5,786 bases of DNA from Actinomycetospora sp. (lineage in GTDB: Bacteria > Actinomycetota > Actinomycetes > Mycobacteriales > Pseudonocardiaceae), in contig JAICLN010000273.1 of assembly GCA_025925615.1 (NCBI GenBank), positions 1 through 5,786 of the forward strand. Direction: 5' to 3'. The notes under the pieces are model-generated. The model was not told the DNA's origin and ran no database searches. It was given only the letters and a program-made list of their open reading frames with translations. Below, in pieces: positions 4,971 through 5,786 of this stretch. Within the stretch, counting starts at the first letter, position 1. Each line of letters starts with the position of its first letter. The position numbers were made by a program, and so were the translations under genes.

Positions 4971-5786
4971 ATGGCCATCGGATCGTTCGCCGACGTCGAG
5001 CTCGGGGACTCCTCGGGCGAGGGCACCGACGGGGACTGGACGGCCGCCCTCGAGCAGGCGACCGGCAAGGGACCCGAGGACCTGCTCTGGGAGACCCCGG
5101 AGGGCATCGGGGTCAAGCCGCTCTACACCGCGGCCGACACGGAGGGCCTGGACTTCCTCGAGACCCTCCCGGGCCTGCCGCCGTTCCTCCGCGGCCCCTA
5201 CCCGACGATGTACCGCACGCAGCCCTGGACGGTGCGCCAGTACGCGGGGTTCTCGACGGCCAAGGAGTCGAACGCCTTCTACCGGCGCAACCTCGCGGCC
5301 GGGCAGAAGGGGCTGTCGGTCGCGTTCGACCTGCCGACCCACCGCGGCTACGACTCCGACAACCCCCGCGTCGCCGGCGACGTCGGGATGGCGGGCGTGT
5401 CGATCGACTCGATCCTCGACATGCGCCAGCTCTTCGACGGCATCCCGCTGGACCGGATGTCGGTGTCCATGACCATGAACGGGGCGGTGCTCCCCGTGAT
5501 GGCGCTCTACGTGGCCGCGGCGGGGGAGCAGGGCGTCGAGCCCGAGCAGCTCGCCGGGACCATCCAGAACGACATCCTCAAGGAGTTCATGGTCCGCAAC
5601 ACCTACATCTATCCGCCCCAGCCCTCGATGCAGATCATCTCGGACATCTTCAGCTACACCTCCGAGAAGATGCCGAAGTTCAACTCGATCTCCATCTCCG
5701 GCTACCACATCCAGGAGGCCGGGGCCTCGGCCGACCTGGAGCTCGCGTACACCCTCGCCGACGGCGTGGAGTACCTGCGGGCCGGG
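4971..5786 (+). CDS. mutB: Methylmalonyl-CoA mutase large (alpha, catalytic) subunit, N-terminal part
   Basis: The first 272 residues of the catalytic subunit; the frame runs open off the window end, so the cobalamin domain is not seen. ATG 4971 has the Shine-Dalgarno GGGAGG (4958-4963) 7 nt upstream, and the gap to mutA is 18 nt, so the two are co-transcribed and probably made in equal amounts. The sequence is highly typical: [10 protein letters not shown] (77-86), [19 protein letters not shown] (89-107), [16 protein letters not shown] (119-134), [13 protein letters not shown] (163-175), [18 protein letters not shown] (199-216) and [11 protein letters not shown] (241-251). By comparison with the Propionibacterium shermanii enzyme from memory, Tyr91, Arg209, Tyr245 and His246 correspond to active-site Tyr89, Arg207, Tyr243 and His244. 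This supports the methylmalonyl-CoA substrate over isobutyryl- or ethylmalonyl-CoA relatives. No defect is visible. Confidence 0.96.
   Translation, partial: MAIGSFADVELGDSSGEGTDGDWTAALEQATGKGPEDLLWETPEGIGVKPLYTAADTEGLDFLETLPGLPPFLRGPYPTMYRTQPWTVRQYAGFSTAKESNAFYRRNLAAGQKGLSVAFDLPTHRGYDSDNPRVAGDVGMAGVSIDSILDMRQLFDGIPLDRMSVSMTMNGAVLPVMALYVAAAGEQGVEPEQLAGTIQNDILKEFMVRNTYIYPPQPSMQIISDIFSYTSEKMPKFNSISISGYHIQEAGASADLELAYTLADGVEYLRAG

Noticed and set aside
4332..5708. 458-codon open frame on the minus strand across the end of mutA and mutB
   Set aside because: Antisense shadow opposite two well-supported genes, with biased composition and no recognisable motif.
1..5786. Defence system, mobile element, CRISPR array or specialised biosynthetic cluster
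   Set aside because: No transposase, integrase, phage, toxin, nuclease, spacer array or synthase gene could be found on either strand. All recognised genes are primary metabolism.

Overview
The window comes from a very GC-rich actinobacterium. The protein families, the strong G/C bias at third codon positions and the leaderless promoter style all fit Actinomycetes; a Pseudonocardiales-type organism is my inference, not proven. The window is chromosomal and metabolic. No insertion sequence, tRNA, rRNA, CRISPR array or phage gene is visible.

Layout: (1) 1-381 (+) is the C-terminal end of a malonyl-CoA synthetase/FadD36-like acyl-CoA ligase, cut by the window edge. (2) 367-1272 (-) is a membrane acyl-CoA (delta-9 type) desaturase. 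It converges on the ligase and overlaps its end by 15 bp. (3) 1273-1616 is a divergent control region. It holds a palindrome in the desaturase promoter and, facing the other way, a probable leaderless leader peptide with consecutive Trp-Tyr-Arg-Phe codons followed by competing RNA stems. (4) 1617-2684 (+) is a type I (AroF/G/H-like) DAHP synthase, the entry enzyme of aromatic amino acid synthesis. (5) 2685-3008 is non-coding and repeat-rich: a tandem 13-mer that folds as a hairpin, a 57-bp imperfect direct repeat, two copies of a 14-bp near-palindrome, and a leaderless promoter. (6) 3009-4952 (+) is mutA and 4971-5786 (+, cut by the window end) is mutB, the two subunits of adenosylcobalamin-dependent methylmalonyl-CoA mutase, in one operon.

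Functionally, the ligase end, the desaturase and the mutase all handle acyl-CoA (malonyl/methylmalonyl and fatty acyl), while DAHP synthase serves the shikimate pathway. Only mutA-mutB look co-transcribed. The most interesting signals are regulatory or repetitive: the aromatic leader peptide and its alternative stems before aroF, a 21-bp exact repeat read in two different frames inside mutA, and the convergent overlap in which each gene's stop codon is a rare leucine codon in the other.
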